The notes beneath the pieces are model-generated. The model was not told the DNA's origin and ran no database searches. It was given only the letters and a program-made list of their open reading frames with translations. Below are positions 1 to 7,036 of a stretch of DNA of 26,845 nt, piece by piece. Every line of letters starts with the position of its first letter. Positions within the stretch are counted from its first letter, which is position 1. Source of the DNA: a virus; the IMG/VR virus record IMGVR_UViG_3300017765_000038, positions 1 through 26,845 of that record. One strand, given 5' to 3'. A program made the translations under genes and the position numbers.

Positions 1-136
1 TGGGACAAAGGAGTGGGACAAAATGTCCGCAATGAAAACAAGAGGTTATAGCAAACGGGACAAGCGTGGGACAAATGTCCGACAGACGGGACGGACAGGA
101 CACTCTCTAGAGTCCTGTCCCACTGTCCCAATGTCC
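1..136. repeat. TGGGACA/TGTCCCA repeat cluster (possible iterons or operators)
   Basis: The heptamer TGGGACA or close variants lies at about 1-7, 14-20, 57-62 (GGGACA), 67-73 and 88-92 (GGGAC). The inverted form TGTCCCA lies at 116-122 and 124-130, followed by TGTCC at 132-136. Two copies form short palindromes (GGACAAAATGTCC near 16-28 and GGACAAATGTCC near 69-80). Copies are direct on the left and inverted on the right of a hairpin centred near 106. Such dense, oriented repeats are typical of initiator or repressor binding sites; a nearby downstream gene (606-1277) encodes a winged-helix protein that could bind them. Function is inferred. The cluster continues to the window edge, so more copies may lie upstream. 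Confidence 0.6.
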
Positions 137-625
137 GCCGAAACCAGGTTAGTTGTAGAGGCTCATGACATGGTTGCGAGAGAGATGGAATTGAAGTGGG
201 GGGTCGGAAGGCTGCAGCGTCTGGTTGATGATGCGCTGGGCCAGAAGTTCCAGGCTCAACTCGACAAGTTTAATATTGCTCTGGCCAGGAATGATGAAGC
301 TGACATCCGAAAGCATGGGGCTTCTATGAAGAGGGCTTACGATGTCCTGGACAAAGAGGCTGAGAAGCTGGGCTGTAAAACGATTGACCCGAATGATTAC
401 TGGGAGATGAAACACCCCAGGGCAGAAGGGATTACAATACGCCTGGTCAGAACCGCTGAAGAGATGCCTGTGATGAAGCCTGACGGCGTGGCTTATGTCT
501 GCGCTGAGGAGATGATTGAGTTTGTGCCGCCTACTGTGTTGATGATTAAAGAGGCTTTCGGTGGTGCCAAAGTAACTGACATGAAACCAAAGGATACAGT
601 GCCAGATGACCCAATCCCCTTCTAA
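23..625 (+). CDS. Hypothetical phage protein, repeats overlap its 5' end
   Basis: 200 residues from the ATG at 23, which has AAAGGAG at 7-13 as a plausible ribosome binding site. An in-frame ATG at 131 (37th codon) has no purine-rich site in front of it. The first 36 residues are basic and are largely dictated by the GGGACA repeats, so the conserved protein may really begin at 131. From there the chain is mostly helical and charged, then has a more mixed half with an IRLVR segment and ends in an acidic tail, PDDPIPF. I do not recognise the family. It overlaps the next gene by 20 bases, so the two are probably co-expressed and may act together in early phage functions. Confidence 0.6.
   Translation: MSAMKTRGYSKRDKRGTNVRQTGRTGHSLESCPTVPMSAETRLVVEAHDMVAREMELKWGVGRLQRLVDDALGQKFQAQLDKFNIALARNDEADIRKHGASMKRAYDVLDKEAEKLGCKTIDPNDYWEMKHPRAEGITIRLVRTAEEMPVMKPDGVAYVCAEEMIEFVPPTVLMIKEAFGGAKVTDMKPKDTVPDDPIPF
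93..120. repeat. Perfect 9-bp inverted repeat (hairpin/operator)
   Basis: GGACAGGAC at 93-101 is exactly complementary to GTCCTGTCC at 112-120, with a 10-base loop that contains CTCTAGAG. The arms are built from the same GGACA unit as the surrounding repeats. There is no T-run after it, so it does not look like a terminator. It may be an operator or part of a replication origin. Confidence 0.6.
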
Positions 626-1277
626 GCCGCCTATTAGGAAATATAGTGTGCTTCCCGCAAGAGCCATCCAGGATGACGACTTGCACTGGACAACGCTCAG
701 AGTCCTGGGAGCCATCTGTCTTTATACCAATGCTTATGGAATAGCCTGGCCCTCAAGGATGACGATTGCCAGGCATATCTCACGCAGTACAAAGACCGTC
801 AGCGTTCATGTGTCCAGGTTGATAAAGGCTGGCTACGTCAGAAAGCTGCACCCCAGAAGCTACCCGCCAAAGATAAAGGCCAAGAACACCTGGCGAACCA
901 ACAGATACCAGGTGCTATTCGATGGCGCACAGACAGAGTTGCCAAGCAAGGAGCAATTCTGGGCACCGCGTCCGAAACTGGTGGCTGAGGCACTCGATGA
1001 AGATACGCAAGCTGTAACACATACTAGAAGGGAGTCTGAGGGTGGAAATAGCGACTTTAAGATATTGGCACAAGCGTTCGTTTTAGGCGTGGAATTGGCT
1101 TCTGGTCAGCGCAGATTGCCTGGACCGAACCAGGATTACGCTCGTGTCCTGGCAGAACGTGGCGTCAAGGCTGACCAGGTGAAGGCCGCAACCATAGAGA
1201 TGACAAGGGCTAACCTCAAGCGAGGCCGGACGCCACCGCTTACAATCGAACAGGTCGCACAATGGGCAGCATTATGA
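606..1277 (+). CDS. Winged-helix DNA-binding protein (HTH_36-like; possible replication or regulatory protein)
   Basis: 223 residues. Residues about 28-85 read as a winged helix-turn-helix of the HTH_36 type: a first helix around VLGAICLY, then WPSRMTIARHISRSTKTVSVH as helix-turn-recognition helix, then the wing with LIKAGYVRK. This arrangement is common in phage and plasmid replication initiators and in DnaD-like proteins. Residues about 86-150 are a basic, poorly conserved linker. The last 60 residues (YARVLAERGVKADQV...) form a small helical domain. It starts inside the preceding gene. The repeat cluster at the window start is a natural candidate binding site. Whether it starts replication or regulates transcription cannot be told from sequence alone. 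Confidence 0.7.
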   Translation: MTQSPSKPPIRKYSVLPARAIQDDDLHWTTLRVLGAICLYTNAYGIAWPSRMTIARHISRSTKTVSVHVSRLIKAGYVRKLHPRSYPPKIKAKNTWRTNRYQVLFDGAQTELPSKEQFWAPRPKLVAEALDEDTQAVTHTRRESEGGNSDFKILAQAFVLGVELASGQRRLPGPNQDYARVLAERGVKADQVKAATIEMTRANLKRGRTPPLTIEQVAQWAAL

Positions 1278-1434
1278 TAGCCTGGATTTACAAAGGCCAA
1301 ACGCTGGCATCGCTATTGTATAAGGGGCCCTGCTTTTTGCGTAACATATTGAAATCATTGACAAAGGCACCTTGCCCCCTCCCCGTCCGCGTGTATATAC
1401 GGGGGGTTCACTCAAAATTTTGGAGATTTTCATC
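1278..1434 (+). promoter_or_regulatory. Intergenic gap with hairpin and weak promoter candidate
   Basis: This is the only sizeable gap before the structural operon. CCCCGT at 1381-1386 pairs with ACGGGG at 1399-1404 around a 12-base loop. TTGCCC (1372-1377) and TATATA (1394-1399) are 16 bases apart and could be a sigma70-type -35/-10 pair; TATATA overlaps the hairpin, which would allow control by a repressor or by structure. A better-looking TTGACA at 1358-1363 has no -10 at the right distance. The following gene has GGAG at 1422-1425 as its ribosome binding site. A promoter is expected here because all genes downstream read the same way, but the match is weak. Confidence 0.35.
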
Positions 1435-1752
1435 ATGAACAACATTGACCGCTATGTCGAATCCATCGAGTCGGTGGCCGACATCCTCAAGGCGCGGAAT
1501 CAGAATTACGGGACCCCGTATGCCAATCATGTGGCAACTGCCCAGTTATGGTCTGTTCTGTTGGAAAAGGACATAGGCCCTGAGCAAGTGGTCATGTGCA
1601 TGGTTGCTGTGAAACTTAGTCGCCTTATTCATGAGCCCACGCATGATGATTCCTGGGCGGATGTTATTGGCTATGGCGGTATCGGACGGGGGATAGCTGA
1701 TATTGAGAAGGATGTGAATGATGCTGTGTCCAAAATGCGAAAGAAGGACTGA
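1435..1752 (+). CDS. DUF6378 family phage protein
   Basis: 105 residues from the ATG at 1435, chosen over an upstream in-frame ATG at 1372 because GGAG sits 9 bases before it and the upstream 21 residues are not conserved-looking. Motifs typical of DUF6378 are present in order: ARNQNYGTPYANH near residues 20-32, a Trp in AQLWSVLLEK, then VVMCMVAVKLSRLIHEPTH and DSWADVIGYGG. The fold is helical with buried Trp and conserved Arg/His/Asp. These proteins are frequent in phages of proteobacteria and actinobacteria, often near nucleotide-metabolism or packaging genes; their function is unknown. The 3' end overlaps the zinc-ribbon gene by 35 bases. Confidence 0.8.
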   Translation: MNNIDRYVESIESVADILKARNQNYGTPYANHVATAQLWSVLLEKDIGPEQVVMCMVAVKLSRLIHEPTHDDSWADVIGYGGIGRGIADIEKDVNDAVSKMRKKD

Positions 1753-2011
1753 GGTTTACGATTCCAGGCAAGCGCGGGGCACGACCAGGCGGGGCCGTGT
1801 GTGTACAGGTTGCGGTCATAGGTTCCGCACGATTGAGGTTTTGGAAGCCGCGCCGGAGCGCAAGCCTGTGATTGCGAAGAAGGTGAAGAAGCGCAAAGGA
1901 CCAGTTCTTGAGCCGGATGTTGTGATTGTGGATTTCAGTGGCATGAGCGATGAGGAGTTAGAGTCAGCGATTTTTGATGGCAGTGTTCGCTTTGATGAGG
2001 ATGAACTATGA
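1718..2011 (+). CDS. NrdR-like zinc-ribbon protein
   Basis: 97 residues. The N-terminal 40 residues match the zinc ribbon of NrdR: CPKC at 4-7, VYDSRQ at 13-18, an RR pair, CTGCGHRF at 29-36 and TIE at 38-40. The ATP-cone that follows in true NrdR is missing. Instead there is a Lys/Arg stretch (KKVKKRKG, about 54-61) and an acidic C-terminus (MSDEELESAIFDGS and DEDEL). It is therefore a nucleic-acid-binding phage adaptor, not a ribonucleotide reductase repressor. GAGAAGGA stands before the ATG pair at 1718/1721. It overlaps the small terminase by 4 bases (ATGA), and could supply DNA binding to that subunit (inference). Confidence 0.75.
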   Translation: MMLCPKCERRTEVYDSRQARGTTRRGRVCTGCGHRFRTIEVLEAAPERKPVIAKKVKKRKGPVLEPDVVIVDFSGMSDEELESAIFDGSVRFDEDEL

Positions 2012-2418
2012 GCAAGAAGATTACGACCCGCCAGGCGCGGAATGCCCTGGTGTTTGGCACTGATGATGAGAAAGAGGCGGTCAAGCATGAACTGTCTACC
2101 ATTGCGGCGTCAGATATAACTGAGGTGATGTCCTGGGATGAGATGGGCCGCGTGACGCTGAAGGACGCCAAGGATGTGCCTTTGCATACCAGGAAGGCGA
2201 TTAAGAAGGTGAAGGTCACGCCAACCAGGATGGGGAACGCGATTGAGGTGGAGATGCACGATAAGGTCTCAGCTTTGCGGATGTTGGCCAAACATCATGG
2301 GTTGTTAGAGCCAGGGCTAGAGAAGTCGGATAGGCCGTCTGTCCTGGGCATTAATCTGCATGGGCCTACAGTTACAGAATATGAGGAAAAAGATGGGTCG
2401 GACGAAAGCAGCGAGTGA
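2008..2418 (+). CDS. terS: Terminase small subunit (Terminase_2-like, HTH part missing)
   Basis: 136 residues. Residues about 28-100 match the central and C-terminal part of Terminase_2 small subunits: ELSTIAASDITEVMSWDE, GRVTLKDAKDVPLHTRKAI, a VKV strand, then VEMHDKVSALRMLAKHHGLLE. Family members usually carry a 50-60 residue helix-turn-helix before this block; here only about 25 residues precede it, with no clear HTH. The gene lies directly before the large subunit, as expected for the DNA-recognition part of the packaging motor, and is coupled by ATGA to the zinc-ribbon gene. The reading frame starts with a GAGGATG ribosome site. Identification is good by context and by the C-terminal block. 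Confidence 0.75.
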   Translation: MSKKITTRQARNALVFGTDDEKEAVKHELSTIAASDITEVMSWDEMGRVTLKDAKDVPLHTRKAIKKVKVTPTRMGNAIEVEMHDKVSALRMLAKHHGLLEPGLEKSDRPSVLGINLHGPTVTEYEEKDGSDESSE

Positions 2419-3943
2419 CAGGTCATCCAGGCGGAAGACTGACGCGGATGGGGTCTTTGGTGGGTTAGACCTGGATTTTAGCACCAGCCCTACGGTGTGG
2501 AAGTTCTTGGGTGATGATGCTTTCTTTCGGGGATTGATGGGCCCTGTGGGGTCCGGCAAGTCTTATGCCTGTGCGGCTGAGGTTATGCTGAGGGCTGTTA
2601 AGCAGCCTGTCTCTCCTAAGGATGGAGTGAGGTATAGCAGGGTTGTAGTGGTGCGGAACTCTTATCCTGAGTTGCGGACGACTACCATTAAGACCTGGCT
2701 TGAACTATTCCCAGAAAATATATTTGGCCCAATGCGTTGGTCGCCGCCCTTGACCCATCATATTAAGTTGCCAGCCAGGGGAGATGCTGCGGGGATTGAC
2801 TGTGAGGTTATATTCCTGGCCCTGGACCAGCCTAAGGATGTGCGGAAGCTGTTGTCATTGGAGTTGAGTGGGGCCTGGGTAAACGAGGCTAGAGAGTTGC
2901 CCTTGAGTATTGTCCAGGGGCTCACGCATCGCGTGGGGCGTTATCCTACCAAGGCGAATGGCGGTTGCCCCTGGCGCGGGATATGGGCTGACACGAACCC
3001 TATGCCAGACGACCACTGGTGGTTTCGGTTGTCTGAGAAGGAGCCTGTGCGCGGAAAGTACAAGTGGAACTTCTACAAGCAGCCGCCTGGTATGCTGGAG
3101 AGCCAGGCTGATAATCCTGATGCTTTGCCTGGTGGCGGACGGTTGTGGGCTAACAATCCTAAGGCGGAGAACGTGAAGAACTTGCCTGTTGGATATTATG
3201 AACAGCAGCTAGGAGACAAACAGCTTGACTGGATTGAGTGCTATATCGGCGGGAAGTATGTCTATGTTCAAGAGGGCAAGCCTGTCTGGCATGAGTTTGA
3301 TGATACGATAATGGTTGACCAGGACTTGGGCCTGGACCTTTCCCTTCCCCTTCATGTCGGCCTGGACTTTGGTCTTACCCCTGCGGCTGTGATTGGTCAG
3401 CGGTATGCGTCTGGTAAGTGGCATATCCTGGATGAGATTGTCACAGAGGATATGGGGCTAGAGCGGTTCGGCCAGATGCTGCTGTATGAGTTGAACATGA
3501 AGTATCCTAAGTTTGAGGTGAAGGTCTGGGGCGACCCTGCTGGTATGAAGCGCGATGAAATCTTTGAGGTAACGGCCTTTGACCATTTGCGGACCATTGG
3601 CTTCCAGGCACAGCCTACAGCGTCAAACGACTTCCAGGTGCGGCGTGAAGCGGGTGCCGCTCCTATGTTGCGCCTGGTGGATGGTAAGCCTGGGCTGCGG
3701 GTCAATGCCAGGTGTACTAAGCTGAGGAAGGCCCTGGCTGGTGGCTATCACTTCAAGCGTGTGGGTATCTCCGGCGGCAATGATAGATTTAGAGATGCGC
3801 CGAATAAGAATGACTCATCCCACGTTGGCGATGCTTATGGGTATCTTCTCCTGGGGGCTGGTGAGCATAGGCGCATGACCAGGGGCTCAAGTCGCAACAA
3901 CTTTCAACAGGCCGTGGCTAAGACTGATTTCAACATATGGTGA
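2393..3943 (+). CDS. terL: Terminase large subunit (packaging ATPase-nuclease)
   Basis: 516 residues from the ATG at 2393, which has GAGGA five bases upstream; in-frame ATGs at 2360 and 2381 would extend it by 11 or 4 residues further into terS. Walker A is GPVGSGKS at residues 50-57. The Walker B/catalytic carboxylate region is the segment ending SGAWVNEARE near 160-168. The RNase H-like nuclease has its first Asp in VGLDFG (about 325), a second in WGDPAG (about 381) and a third in SHVGDAYGY (about 480). This is the motor that pumps DNA through the portal and cuts the concatemer, of the Terminase_6 type. It overlaps the neighbours on both sides. Confidence 0.93.
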   Translation: MGRTKAASDRSSRRKTDADGVFGGLDLDFSTSPTVWKFLGDDAFFRGLMGPVGSGKSYACAAEVMLRAVKQPVSPKDGVRYSRVVVVRNSYPELRTTTIKTWLELFPENIFGPMRWSPPLTHHIKLPARGDAAGIDCEVIFLALDQPKDVRKLLSLELSGAWVNEARELPLSIVQGLTHRVGRYPTKANGGCPWRGIWADTNPMPDDHWWFRLSEKEPVRGKYKWNFYKQPPGMLESQADNPDALPGGGRLWANNPKAENVKNLPVGYYEQQLGDKQLDWIECYIGGKYVYVQEGKPVWHEFDDTIMVDQDLGLDLSLPLHVGLDFGLTPAAVIGQRYASGKWHILDEIVTEDMGLERFGQMLLYELNMKYPKFEVKVWGDPAGMKRDEIFEVTAFDHLRTIGFQAQPTASNDFQVRREAGAAPMLRLVDGKPGLRVNARCTKLRKALAGGYHFKRVGISGGNDRFRDAPNKNDSSHVGDAYGYLLLGAGEHRRMTRGSSRNNFQQAVAKTDFNIW

Positions 3944-4446
3944 CGGCTCAAGATATCGAAACCTGGTGCGGACATAGGTGCGTTGACTTTCACTATGGGC
4001 ATATTGCGCTGATGGATGTGAAGGACAAAGCCAGGGAGTTAGGGGCCGCTATGCCGGATTATCTGCGCTATATGGAGCGGACTACAGCCGGAACCCCTGC
4101 TTTTACAATCATTGACCAGGGAAAAGTGGCCCTGTCCTTTGGCGTGTTTCCTATCTGGCCAGGCCTGGGAGAGGGCTGGATGGTGCCAAGCAATCACATT
4201 GATGGCAGAGCGATTGCCTTGATTAAGGGCGCAAGGATTGTTTTCGATAAGATTGGTACTGCTATGCAACTGCGGCGATTGCAGTTCATGGTTCGTTCAT
4301 CTCACTTACAGGCGACACGTTTTGCTGAAGCGTTGTATTTTGACAAAGAAGCTACTCTCAAGGCCTACGGTCCTGAGGGTGATGATTATCATGTGTATGT
4401 GAGGTTTTACGATGGCAGGAGTTTTATCAAGGCCAAAAATGCCTGA
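3937..4446 (+). CDS. GNAT-like phage protein (DUF2833 / T7 gp13-like)
   Basis: 169 residues. The order of motifs fits the acetyltransferase-like DUF2833 family, which includes T7 gp13: an N-terminal helix with short strands, GVFPIWPGLGEGWMVPS near residues 69-85, a long helix with arginines, LQFMVRSSHLQATRFAEALYF near 115-135 and a C-terminal YGPEGDDYHVYVRFYDG. The typical acetyl-CoA pyrophosphate loop (QxxGxG/A) is not obvious, so catalysis is doubtful. In T7 the relative is needed for assembling the internal core; here the gene sits right after terL rather than next to the core genes. It overlaps terL by 7 bases. Confidence 0.65.
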   Translation: MVTAQDIETWCGHRCVDFHYGHIALMDVKDKARELGAAMPDYLRYMERTTAGTPAFTIIDQGKVALSFGVFPIWPGLGEGWMVPSNHIDGRAIALIKGARIVFDKIGTAMQLRRLQFMVRSSHLQATRFAEALYFDKEATLKAYGPEGDDYHVYVRFYDGRSFIKAKNA

Positions 4447-4678
4447 CACCTCGGCGGCTGAAAAGGCTCAGTCAGAGGCGTTGGAAAAGCAAACAGAAAT
4501 GCTTAATCAGCAAGAAGCTAGGCTTGATGCTCAAGAGAAGTCGGCACAAGCGACAGCCGCTGCATCAGCCAGGTCACGGCGCAGAGGTCGTGGGGCATTT
4601 CGTTTGTTGCTGTCTTCAGCCCGTGGTGGTTCGGCTGCGACAGGCATTAAAGGTTCTGGGACCACATTAGGTGGCTAA
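4412..4678 (+). CDS. Small Gln/Ala-rich phage protein between terminase and portal
   Basis: 88 residues from the ATG at 4412 (GAGG upstream); an internal ATG at 4439 is an alternative start giving MPDTSAAEKAQ. A first half of Glu/Gln/Ala coiled-coil character (residues 12-52) is followed by an Arg-rich stretch (ARSRRRGRG) and a Gly/Ser-rich end. Similar short proteins with a coiled coil and a basic, glycine-rich tail occur just before the portal gene in many marine podoviruses, but no function is established. It overlaps the GNAT-like gene by 35 bases and the next gene by 8. Confidence 0.6.
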   Translation: MAGVLSRPKMPDTSAAEKAQSEALEKQTEMLNQQEARLDAQEKSAQATAAASARSRRRGRGAFRLLLSSARGGSAATGIKGSGTTLGG

Positions 4679-4853
4679 GTTCAAGAAAGTCCCAAAGGAC
4701 AAGAAGTCCGGCGTCCCCAAGAAATATATCTCTGGGTCAAAGAATCCTGACGCCAGGCGCAGAGAAATCCTCAACACAAGGCGGCTGTATAGGGCTGGCA
4801 AGCTAACGCCAGCAATGATGGACCGCATATCAAAGGAGCGCGAAAATGCCTAG
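4671..4853 (+). CDS. Small basic protein with PKKYISG and LYRAGKL motifs
   Basis: 60 residues, GTG start at 4671 overlapping the previous stop. It is very basic, with GVPKKYISGSKNPDARRREI followed by TRRLYRAGKLTPAMMDRIS. I do not recognise a named family with certainty. The pattern of a Lys-Tyr-Ile-Ser-Gly segment and a Leu-Tyr-x-x-Gly-Lys helix suggests a nucleic-acid-associated helical protein. It is the first of three consecutive small basic genes (4671-5356), each overlapping the next by 8 to 29 bases, so they are probably made together late in infection. Confidence 0.6.
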   Translation: MAKFKKVPKDKKSGVPKKYISGSKNPDARRREILNTRRLYRAGKLTPAMMDRISKERENA

Positions 4854-5085
4854 CTTCAGCGGCATACCAGGTGCCGGAAAGTTCTCTCAGTCCAAACTGA
4901 TGCAAGTCTACCGCCGTGGGCTGGGTGCCTACTACTCAAGTGGCTCCAGGCCAAAGGTATCAGCTAACGCCTGGGCGATGGGTCGCGTGAAATCTTTTGT
5001 CACAGGAAAGGGCGGCGCAAGGAAGGCTGACGCTGATTTACTGAAAGGCAAGTCTGGTGACACTAAAAAAACATCAAAATCCTAA
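4846..5085 (+). CDS. Small basic protein with YRRGLGAYYSSGSRP / WAMGRVKSF motifs
   Basis: 79 residues with a strong AAAGGAG ribosome site. The core reads KLMQVYRRGLGAYYSSGSRP and WAMGRVKSFVTGKGGARKAD, an Arg/Lys-rich pattern that recurs in many marine phage and plankton metagenome proteins, often beside DUF6321 proteins as here. No enzymatic motif is visible and the function is unknown. The tail (GKSGDTKKTSKS) is a flexible basic end. It could be an internal head protein or DNA-associated protein made with the portal; this is inference. Confidence 0.65.
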   Translation: MPSFSGIPGAGKFSQSKLMQVYRRGLGAYYSSGSRPKVSANAWAMGRVKSFVTGKGGARKADADLLKGKSGDTKKTSKS

Positions 5086-5356
5086 AGGCGGTCTGAACGC
5101 TGCGGGTCGGGCGCACTTCAACAGGACAACTGGTTCTAACCTGCGTCCCCCAGTCAGACGCGGAGACAGCCCACGCCGCGCTTCTTTCCTGGCCAGAATG
5201 GCTGGCAACAGCGGACCTGAGCGAGACGCAAAGGGAAAGCCGACCAGGTTGCTCCTGAGTCTCCAGGCTTGGGGCGCATCATCAAAGGCAGATGCCAGGC
5301 GTAAGTCTGCGGCAATATCAAAGAGATTGAAGGGTAAGAAAAATGGCACAGCTTGA
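5057..5356 (+). CDS. DUF6321 family protein
   Basis: 99 residues from a GTG at 5057. It matches the DUF6321 pattern: NPKGGLNAAGRAHFNRTTGSN, then LRPPVRRGDSPRRASFLARM, then GPERDAKGKPTRLLLSLQAWG and a final basic SKADARRKSAAISKR helix. The family is short, basic and found in phages, giant viruses and marine bacteria; its role is not known. The GTG lacks a strong ribosome site, so translation is probably coupled to the overlapping upstream gene (29-base overlap). The 3' end overlaps the portal gene by 14 bases. Confidence 0.75.
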   Translation: MTLKKHQNPKGGLNAAGRAHFNRTTGSNLRPPVRRGDSPRRASFLARMAGNSGPERDAKGKPTRLLLSLQAWGASSKADARRKSAAISKRLKGKKNGTA

Positions 5357-6887
5357 ACCCCGCGAGATAATGAAAAGGGCTGAAAAAGCCGAAGCCAGGA
5401 AAGACCAGTGGCGTACCATTTATGAGGAGTGCTATGAGTTTGCGCTTCCACAACGCAACCTTTACAGCGGCTACTATGAGGGCAAAACACCAGGGCAAAA
5501 CAAAATGGCCAGGGTGTTTGACGCTACAGCCGTCAACTCAACACAGCGTTTTGCTAACCGTATCCAGTCTGCCCTCTTCCCGCCTTACCGTAACTGGTGC
5601 CGTCTGCAAGCAGGGAATGATGTGCCTGAGGAACGCAAAGAAGAGATAGGTCAGGCCCTGGATATCTATACTGAGAAAATGTTTGACGTTATCCGGCAGA
5701 CTAACTTTGACCTGGCAATGTCAGAGTTTCTCCTGGATTTATGTGTTGGCACTGCTGTCATGCTGGTTCAGCCAGGAGATGATGATGGTCCCGTCCGCTT
5801 TACCGCTGTCCCACAATACCTGGTCAGCCTGGAAGAAGGGCCCTATGGCGTGGTCGATAACGTCTACCGCAAAATGCGGGTCCGCGTGGATGTAATCCAA
5901 AGGCAGTGGCCAGATGCCAAGCTGCCAGAAGACCTGGCGCAAAAGGTCCAGGACAAGCCAGATGAAGAGATTGACCTGATTGAAGCGACTGTCTGGTCTG
6001 AGAAAATGCAGACCTACTGCTATCACCTGGTCTATTCAAAGGACAAGAAACACGCTGGGGCAGTTGACCTGGTATATCGAACCATGACTGTCAGCCCCTG
6101 GATTGTCGCCAGGTATATGAAAGTTTCCGGCGAAGTCTATGGGCGCGGCCCCCTGGTCAGTGCGTTGCCGGATATTAAGACCCTGAATAAGGTGAAAGAA
6201 CTGGTACTGAAAAACGCCTCTATCGCTGTAGCTGGTGTCTACACAGCCGCAGATGACGGCGTTTTGAACCCGCAGAACATCACTATTGCGCCTGGTGCCA
6301 TCATTCCTGTGGCCAGGAACGGCGGTCCCCAGGGCGAAAGTATCAAGCCGTTGCGCTCTGCTGCGGACTTCAATGTGGGCCAGCTAGTTATCAACGACCT
6401 TATCATGGGCATTAAGAAAATGCTTTTGGACGACACCCTTCCCCTGGACACTCAATCAGCCAGGTCAGCTACAGAAATCGTGGAACGCATGAAGGAGTTG
6501 TCACAGAACATGGGTGCCGCCTACGGGCGTCTGATTACAGAATGTATGATGCCCCTGGTGAATCGCATCCTGTTTGTGATGGATGAGCAAAACCTGGTTG
6601 ATATGCCACTCAAGGCTGATGGCAAGGTTGTCAGGGTTATTCCTGTCTCTCCCCTGGCTCAGGCTCAGAACATGGACGACTTACAGAATGTATTGCAGTT
6701 CGCTCAGATTGCTCAGACTGCTGGGCCTATGGGTCAGGTCGCTATCAACCAGGATGAGATGCTGGATTATATCATTGAGAAAATGGGCGTCCCTCGCCGC
6801 GTTGTTAATAGCGCAGAAGAGCGCGGGGCCGTAGTAGAGCAAATGCAAGCTGCTATGGCTGAGATGAAGGGTCCGGCACAGCAATGA
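5343..6887 (+). CDS. Portal protein (T7 gp8-like head-tail connector)
   Basis: 514 residues, close to the 536 of T7 gp8. The start (RAEKAEARKDQWRTIYEECYEFALPQ) and the block PGQNKMARVFDATAVNSTQRFANRI with ALFPPYRNW are hallmarks of the podovirus head-tail connector family. Further conserved parts are GRGPLVSALPDIKTLNKVKE and the helical wing with TATEIVERMKE-type sequence (here SARSATEIVERMKELSQNMG). The C-terminus is Gln/Ala/Met-rich. Twelve copies form the ring at the packaging vertex, which the terminase docks on and to which tubular protein A binds after packaging. Ribosome site AGGGTAAG; ATGA overlap with the next gene. Confidence 0.93.
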   Translation: MAQLEPREIMKRAEKAEARKDQWRTIYEECYEFALPQRNLYSGYYEGKTPGQNKMARVFDATAVNSTQRFANRIQSALFPPYRNWCRLQAGNDVPEERKEEIGQALDIYTEKMFDVIRQTNFDLAMSEFLLDLCVGTAVMLVQPGDDDGPVRFTAVPQYLVSLEEGPYGVVDNVYRKMRVRVDVIQRQWPDAKLPEDLAQKVQDKPDEEIDLIEATVWSEKMQTYCYHLVYSKDKKHAGAVDLVYRTMTVSPWIVARYMKVSGEVYGRGPLVSALPDIKTLNKVKELVLKNASIAVAGVYTAADDGVLNPQNITIAPGAIIPVARNGGPQGESIKPLRSAADFNVGQLVINDLIMGIKKMLLDDTLPLDTQSARSATEIVERMKELSQNMGAAYGRLITECMMPLVNRILFVMDEQNLVDMPLKADGKVVRVIPVSPLAQAQNMDDLQNVLQFAQIAQTAGPMGQVAINQDEMLDYIIEKMGVPRRVVNSAEERGAVVEQMQAAMAEMKGPAQQ

Positions 6888-7036
6888 AGTGTATGGACTG
6901 TGACGACCAGGAACTAATACACGGCGGAGACCATGACTGTGAAGATGGTGAGCATTTAATAGTTTCCAATCTTACTTGCCCAGTTTGTGAGGCTTTTGTC
7001 CTGGTGTACAGGTTTAAGGAAAACGATAATGAGTGA
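6884..7036 (+). CDS. 50-residue Cys-rich (zinc-ribbon-like) protein
   Basis: The ATG overlaps the portal stop (ATGA). The protein has cysteines at 3, 6 and 19 and a CPVC pair near 32-35, giving a C-x2-C ... C-x2-C arrangement typical of a tiny zinc ribbon, plus His/Asp residues between them. It ends YRFKENDNE and runs into the next gene with an 8-base overlap. It exactly fills the space between portal and the Bbp19-like gene, which supports it being real. No function is known for it. Confidence 0.6.
   Translation: MKCMDCDDQELIHGGDHDCEDGEHLIVSNLTCPVCEAFVLVYRFKENDNE

Noticed and set aside
149-715. 188-codon minus-strand frame opposite the first two genes
   Set aside because: Product is rich in His, Ser, Leu and Cys without family pattern, and the + strand genes overlap and make sense here.
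1358-1386. TTGACA as a -35 box
   Set aside because: The bases 17 positions downstream are CCCCGT, not a -10; the TATATA at 1394 is too far (30 bases).
4284-4298. GTTC-N7-GTTC, the alphaproteobacterial SOS-box pattern
   Set aside because: It lies in the middle of the GNAT-like coding region, with no promoter or gene start nearby; GTTC is frequent and the match is likely chance.
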